This document shows, one piece after another, positions 58,410 to 64,000 of a stretch of DNA of 64,000 bases. The notes below the pieces were generated by a model that saw only the letters and a program-made list of their open reading frames with translations, made no database searches and was not told the origin of the DNA. A program made the translations under genes and the position numbers. Numbering within the stretch: position 1 is the stretch's first letter; the number at the start of each line of letters is the position of its first letter. Origin of the DNA: Paguma larvata (lineage: Eukaryota; Chordata; Mammalia; Carnivora; Viverridae). The stretch spans positions 70,345,788-70,409,787 of the forward strand of contig CM057836.1 of assembly GCA_030068075.1 (NCBI GenBank), written 5' to 3'.

Positions 58410-58660
58410 ACTACTTGACCAGTGGTTAAGAGTGTAAGCCTTGGAGCCATTTTGCCTCCTTGAATCCTGGCTTTGTCACTTAAGAGCTGTGCAACCTTCA
58501 GAAAAATGTCTATGTCCTCTGTGTATTAGTATGCTCAAAATATAACTATAAAAAAAATAGTACCTACTTCAAGAATTACTGTATTGTGAGTTAATTCACA
58601 TAAAGTTCTTAGAATACTATCAGACAAGCACTCATTAAACACTGCCTACTGCTATTGATA
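58410..58660 (+). repeat. MIR, near full length
   Basis: 'AGTGGTTAAGAGTGTAAGCCTTGGAGCC', 'TGAATCCTGGCTTTGTCACTTAAGAGCTGTGCAACCTTCAG' to 'AAAGTTCTTAGAATACTATCAGACAAGCACTCATTAAAC' covers both tRNA-like head and tail. Confidence 0.85.
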
Positions 58661-58690
58661 TATGTTCCTTTTCTTTGTAGTTAAAAAACT

Positions 58691-58888
58691 TTTTTTTTAA
58701 TGTTTATTATTTTTGAGAGAGAGACAGAACACAAGTAGGGGAGGGGCAAAAAGAGAGGGAGACACAAAATCCAAAGCAGGCAGGCTCTGAGCTGTCAGCA
58801 CAGAGCCGGCGTGGGGCTTGAATTCATGGACTGTGAGATCATGACATGGGCCGAAGTTGGATGCTTAACTGAGCCACCCAGGCACCAC
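58691..58888 (-). repeat. CAN-SINE with ~20-bp TSD
   Basis: Flanks TTTCTTTGTAGTTAAAAAACT (58670-58690) and TTTCTTTGTGGTTTTAAAAACT-like sequence (58889-58910). Same orientation as FOXN2. Confidence 0.9.
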
Positions 58889-59439
58889 TTTCTTTGTGGT
58901 TTTAAAAACTGTTCCTGTTTCCTCCAGTCTAATAGCATGCAAGTTTGTTTTTCTATTTCTATTCTACTAGATATTGGGATACAATTTTAACAAATAGTTT
59001 TGAAGATTTTTTTTTCTCTATAAATGTTGAAAATCAACTCTAAGGTATAATCTTCCCTTCTCCCACCACGTGATGCACAAAACTTCCTTAGAACTCATAA
59101 GATTAGTGAGTTTCAAACTGTTAATTTTTGTTTTTATATTATACCTTTTCTATTTCGAAGTCCTTTTCTTAAAATTTGAATTACACTTCACAATTAAATG
59201 AACAATTACTTGGACAACAATAAAATTTATGTGTATTCTATTCCCTTGGCTCCTTTTTGCTTATATAAAATCCTATATGATGTAAGCTGTTATGACTGCT
59301 AAAGATTTTACATGATGAATTCCAGAGTATTTCCATGTCCCAAACTCTTTGTCAAGATAATATTATTCTATTGCTGAGGCTCTTTTATCTTTTGAACATC
59401 ATGTCATAATTATTATAGCAGAAGGGCATAATATAAGAA

Positions 59440-59610
59440 CACTGTTCCACAGGTATAAAAACTAAGCTCTTAATCATGGCTTATTGATTGGCTATGTGAT
59501 ACTGGACAAAACATTTAATCTCTAAAGAGTCAGTCTTCTTAATCATATTTTATTCATAAAATAAAAAAACAGGCCACTTTACTGAGTTGTGAGGAGATTT
59601 GAATAAGGTA
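59440..59610 (+). repeat. MIR
   Basis: 'ATTGGCTATGTGATACTGGACAAAACATTTAATCTCTAAAG' and 'GAGTTGTGAGGAGATTTGAATAAGG' match forward MIR. It lies directly before the SINE at 59632. Confidence 0.65.
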
Positions 59611-59631
59611 ATTTATATGTAAGCGACACAG

Positions 59632-59837
59632 GGGCGCCTGGGTGGCTCAGTCGGTTAAGCACCGACTTCGGCCCAGGTCATGATCTCACAGTCTGTGAGT
59701 TCGAGCCCCGCATCGGGCTCTGTGCCAAAAGCTCGGGGCCTGGAGCCTGCTTCAGATTCTGTGTCTCCCTCTTTCTCTGTCCCTCCCCTGCTCATACTCT
59801 GTCTCTCTGTCAAAAGTAAATAAACATTAAAAAAAAA
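59632..59837 (+). repeat. CAN-SINE, young, exact long TSD
   Basis: Almost consensus copy with intact A and B boxes. A perfect 22-base match flanks it (59610-59631 and 59838-59859, ending TAAGCGACACAG); part of that length may be tail/target ambiguity. Among the youngest insertions in the window. Antisense to FOXN2. Confidence 0.96.
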
Positions 59838-62239
59838 AATTTATATGTAAGCGACACAGAGCTGGAAAATAAGTGAATACTTATTTCTGGGGGTTATTCT
59901 AAACTTGGCATAAAGAGTTTACATGGTTTAATAACAGTATATTTCTACCCCTTTACCTCTAAGAGGGAGTTAAAAAAAATCAACGGTAACAACAAAAATT
60001 AATTAGTTCTAAGTAAGAGATTAAAGGTAGTAAAGAACAAGGAATAAACTCAATGTAGAAGGAAAAAAAACTCTGGTCTTAGAAAAACTATGCTATGCAT
60101 GTAAGGCAGTTTTTAACATCCTAGCAACCTAAATGTATAGGAAAAGAAAGGCCATGGGTGTCATATCATACTGTAATATAGAAAGAAACATATACTATTA
60201 GGCCATAACATTCCTGGCCTTCAGCAGCAAAATACCACATGAACTATATATTAAGTATTTGAAATTTTGATTTGTTTTTCAAAGAAAGTCAAATTTTACA
60301 TATGTATTTTTGGATTAAGTGATGAAATTTTTAAATTAAATACATTTTCAGTCACTTGGGCCAAATGATAAATGTGTTTCACCCCAACCCACTTCAGTTT
60401 CATATAGAAAAGGTATGTCTGGATTATTTTGCATATATTGACTAAGACAATTATGTTAAGGATGTTAGCCATGTTCTATCTTGATATTCCTGAGATTACA
60501 GTCCTAGAAACTGTTCTGTTCCATAGTCTGCTTTTCAAATTCAACCGTGAGAATTACAAATTGTTTTGAATATAGTAGAATTGCTATTTCCTTGAAACAG
60601 TAAGTTGGAAGAACTGGTACTGAAAACCTGCAGTTCAGGGCAGTTAAGTATCTTGAGTAAGGTCTCCAAATAACAGTCTGGTTTATGTTACCATGGCAGC
60701 ATTTCCTTTCACTGGGCCTGTTCACAGACTATCAGTAACAAGAGATAAAACTATGTATTTGCTAACATTATGTTTTAGGATCTTTGGCAAAGAGGAATTT
60801 ATTTTAAACTAACCCTTACTTAAAAACCTTGCCCTTTTATTACTGTGCTTAGAAGACAGAACACACATAAGAAAGAGTTTCAGAAGTTAAGGGTTATTTT
60901 AAACTAAATTTGCCTATAACAAAATAAATCTTCTGTGCAATGGAAACAGGAAATGTGCATTCTCTCATTTACTATTTGCACTGTAGAACTCTAAGGTGTC
61001 TGGACTTATTTGTTAGAGAACCACTGAAGGTGTTGAAGAAATATGGAATAAACTAAGAAATGAACTTTAAAAAGATCTAAATGTTAGTTGTAATGAAGGG
61101 TTTGGGAGAAAAGGCAATGTTCATTTACTATTCCTGAAATGTTTTTATGTACTTGCCCTGTACATTTTAATAGTCTCCCCTCAACTACCTTTCCTGTGGT
61201 TTAAAAAAAAAACTGGTTTAAAAAGAATTAACTAATTAAAAATGGGATTCATAACTCTTGTTTATGGCTTATGGTATGAACTTTTATAGTGGTTGGCATG
61301 ACTTCTTCCCTGGCATTGAGTTATTGAAGCGAGTCATCACTACGCAAATCTACAGACTAAAATCGTACTAAACCAAGTAAAATTTCTAATTTCATGTTTC
61401 CCAACTAAAATTCCACAGGTACAGTATTTTAGTTTGGTTTTATAAAAATTTAGGAAAGTAGATATAAGACCTAGATATTTAAATATTTAATTTTTTAAAA
61501 CATGAAACCCAAACAAAAGCAAACAAAAAAAATCATGTCTAACTTCTATAATTTTAAAATATTGAGGCATATAAATACCAAGCCAAGATTTTTAGACCTC
61601 TCTATTGAGAGCAGTAACTGTGGTATGGTATGGTATGGATGACATGGAGGGAAATATAATCAGCGGCGATCCAGCTGGTTGGGTATCATTTCCACTTTAT
61701 AGTTTGACCCAGACATTGCCATTTGTCTTTTTTTTTTTTTTTTGAGATTATCATCTATAGATAAGAGCTATTCATCAGAAAAGTGCTGTCAAGGTTGACA
61801 AATTCAATTCCAATATTTACTGAAAGTAAGTTTAACTTATTTGCCATCTGTAGATTACAAGAGAAACACAGTCATTTTGAAACACTGATTCAAGAAGTAT
61901 TTCATAAATTAAAAAAAAAAATCCACAAGCATTCCCAATCCTACTTGAATGTATCACTTTCTGTCCAAATTTCAGACATTTAAGCAGACGTTTAAGCAGG
62001 CTATTGATTTTGAAAAGACCATCACCTGCCTTCCTTTCCTCCTACCCTGACCTCAGTTGTGACAGCTTGCTAATTTTTGTCCCAATATATTACAATTTCT
62101 CTATTCTCATATTCTCTATTATCTCATAAGAGGATTTATTTCTCTTTATCACACTCTCCCTGTACTCTGTAACACCTTGTTCGCTAGTTCTCACTTCCTT
62201 AACTTCTTTCTTTCTCTGAGCATTCAAAAATGCTTAGGT

Positions 62240-63005
62240 TAATTATGTAAATAATACACACATTTACAAATTGTGGACAAGAACACTTTTGATCGCTACC
62301 ACAAATCAAATCACACTGGACATATTATTTTGCAGCTTTTATTACAAACACTACTATAGTGAATATCATATGCATCTCTTTGTATGCAAGTATGAATGTT
62401 ACTCTAGGGAAGAAATCAGAATCTAATCCACTACATTAAAATATATGCGCATTTCTTTTTTTTTAATTTTTTAATGTTTATTTATTTTTCAAGGGAGGGA
62501 GACTGTGAGTGGGGAAGGGGCAGAGGGAGACGGAGACACAGAATCTGAAGAAGGCTCCAGGCTTGGGCTGTCAGCGCAGAGCCCGACGTGGGCTTGAACC
62601 CACGGACCGTGAGATCATGACCTGAGCTGATGACAGACGTTCAAACGACTGAGCCACCCAGGTGCCCCATACACATTTCTAATTTTAATAATTGTAGCCA
62701 AGTTGCCCTCAAAAATTGTCATACTCTTTTATACTCATATTAGTAGTGTGAAAATATTATTATTTCCCCTATCCTTATCTAATTTGATATTATCAAACAT
62801 TTAGATTTTTTGCATTCTAATGGGTAAAAACTACTTTTTGGGTTCTTTCAGTTTGTATGTCCCTGATTACTAGTGAGGGTGAACATCTCTGCATGCTTAT
62901 TGGCCATTTATATTTCCTCCTCTGGTTATTGCCTGTTCATATTCTTGTCCTTTTTCTATTAGTTTTCTTTTTCTTAATGAATTAGATGAGTTCTTTACAT
63001 ACAGA
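62240..63005 (-). repeat. old L1 3' end (antisense), split by a SINE
   Basis: 'GCAGCTTTTATTACAAACACTACTATAGTGAATATCATATGCATC' before the SINE, and 'TAGCCAAGTTGCCCTCAAAAATTGTCATAC..GGTGAACATCTCTGCATGCTTATTGGCC' after it, are antisense old L1 sequence. Confidence 0.7.
62457..62668 (-). repeat. CAN-SINE with 12-bp TSD
   Basis: Full-length copy inside antisense L1. Flanks ATGCGCATTTCT (62445-62456) and ATACACATTTCT (62669-62680), two mismatches. Same orientation as FOXN2. Confidence 0.93.
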
Positions 63006-63767
63006 CGTGTGCTGCTCACTGTAAACATCTTCCATCAACTTCACTTTTAATGACATAATATTGGTAGCTTGAAACTGCCATGATGGAAATATTTATACCA
63101 TGAAAATTTAGAGAACCTACACCCCCACCTACTCAATCCTTCAACATTTACCAGCACGCCATATTTTGATTCCTAATCTGTTGGCTGCTACTTGTCTCAA
63201 TCACTTCTTAGCAATCATATTCAAGCTTTCTGCAATATTTGATGCTGTTGCTCATTCACACTTAAACTTACCCTCCTTGGCTTCCATTACAACATACTTT
63301 TCCTAAATTTTTCTATTGAAAATAATTGCTGATGACTTCCAAACTTAGAGCCTCAATCTCACATTATCACATTTCTAAGTACCTAGTAGACATTTCCCCT
63401 CTTATGTCCCACCATAAGTATAAACACAATAGGCCTGAAACTAGTAAATAATTAAGTGATACAATTCAAAATAAAATCTAACAATGCATCATGTTGGAAC
63501 GAATATATCCAATGTTTCTAAAACTTTTAGTCATCTGAAAGGAAAAGTTTGACTGAGAACTGGGAGAATTTGCTTCCACGATGGCTCACTCACATGGCTG
63601 TTGGCAGGAGGCTGCTTAAATGTTCTTATGATATGGCAGCTGGCTTTCCCTACAGGTAGTTATCCAAGAGCCCAGGATGGAAGCCATAGTGGCATTTATG
63701 GCCTAGCCTCAAAAGGCAGGCTCCAGCATTTCTTAGATATACTGGATATACAAACATATACATACAC

Positions 63768-63789
63768 ATATCTTACATATGTAAGATAT
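63768..63789. repeat. 22-base perfect palindrome
   Basis: A self-complementary stretch centred on CATATG (63778-63783) with arms ATATCTTA and TAAGATAT, in AT-rich intronic sequence. Confidence 0.85.
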
Positions 63790-64000
63790 ACAAACTTACA
63801 TAACAGTATCTTCTTAGTTACACAAGTCTATTCACTACTGGCAGGAACTCTACAAGGGCATGAACACTGGAAGGTAGGGCTCATTTGGGGCTCTCTATGA
63901 GAGAGACTGATCCTTTGAAATTACTAAGGCTTTTTCAATTGCCTAACACATAGCTGGTTTTCATAAATATTCCATATGTAGTAGATGTGTTACAAGTAAC

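Larger units (their letters stand above)
55983..64000 (-). other. FOXN2: FOXN2 intron (incomplete, runs off the window)
   Basis: No upstream forkhead exon (recognition-helix region) is found on the minus strand to 64000, so the intron is at least 8 kb. It holds five SINEs, three MIRs and old L1. The parts 59860-62240 and 63006-64000 show no other assignable content. Confidence 0.8.

Noticed and set aside
60504..60725. 73-codon minus ORF considered as a possible upstream FOXN2 exon
   Set aside because: Its translation bears no relation to the forkhead domain and lacks acceptor/donor sites in phase.

Overview
The window is mammalian genomic DNA from a carnivore, most probably a felid. The clearest sign is a dense set of about 37 tRNA-Lys-derived CAN-SINEs on both strands. 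Their heads read 'CCTGGGTGGCTCAGTCGGTT' and their bodies carry 'GTGCTGACAGCTCAGAGCC', which is the cat-type SINEC body rather than the dog or bear type. Many have flanking target-site duplications (TSDs). Carnivore L1 3' ends, L2, MIR and MaLR-type LTR pieces make up much of the rest. There is no bacterial, plasmid or CRISPR-like content.

One protein-coding gene is recognisable: the 3' half of FOXN2 (forkhead box N2) on the minus strand. Four coding exons at 55858-55982, 53356-53420, 45151-45219 and 42387-42910 have canonical AG/GT borders and join in a single open frame of 260 codons plus stop. They cover the end of the forkhead DNA-binding domain through to the C-terminus. The first ~171 residues, including most of the forkhead domain, and the promoter lie beyond position 64000. 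An interspersed-repeat-free AT-rich stretch, 38450-42386, fits a single ~3.9 kb 3' UTR ending at a good poly(A) signal near 38466-38471.

Layout: 1-13.4 kb is intergenic with SINEs, old LTR/L1/L2/MIR pieces and a CTCF-like site at 3718-3732. 13.4-19.5 kb is a nested L1 locus: a nearly complete L1 5' half (5' UTR, ORF1, ORF2 through the RT FADD motif) lies inside an older L1. 19.5-27 kb is SINE-rich. 27.06-28.48 kb is a unique, interspersed-repeat-free block with clustered transcription-factor motifs. 28.6-38.2 kb is repeat-rich, with nested antisense L1s, a MaLR LTR and a 5'-truncated L1. 38.45-64 kb is FOXN2 and its introns, which hold SINEs, two L1 tails, L2 and MIR copies.

I see no credible previously undescribed system. 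The points most worth checking are a probable prematurely polyadenylated L1 insertion, a full-consensus CTCF motif inside that L1's 5' UTR, a 237-codon antisense ORF in the same 5' UTR, the possible distal enhancer at ~27-28.5 kb, and recent SINE/L1 insertions in FOXN2 introns. All family assignments come from reading the sequence; no database search was run.
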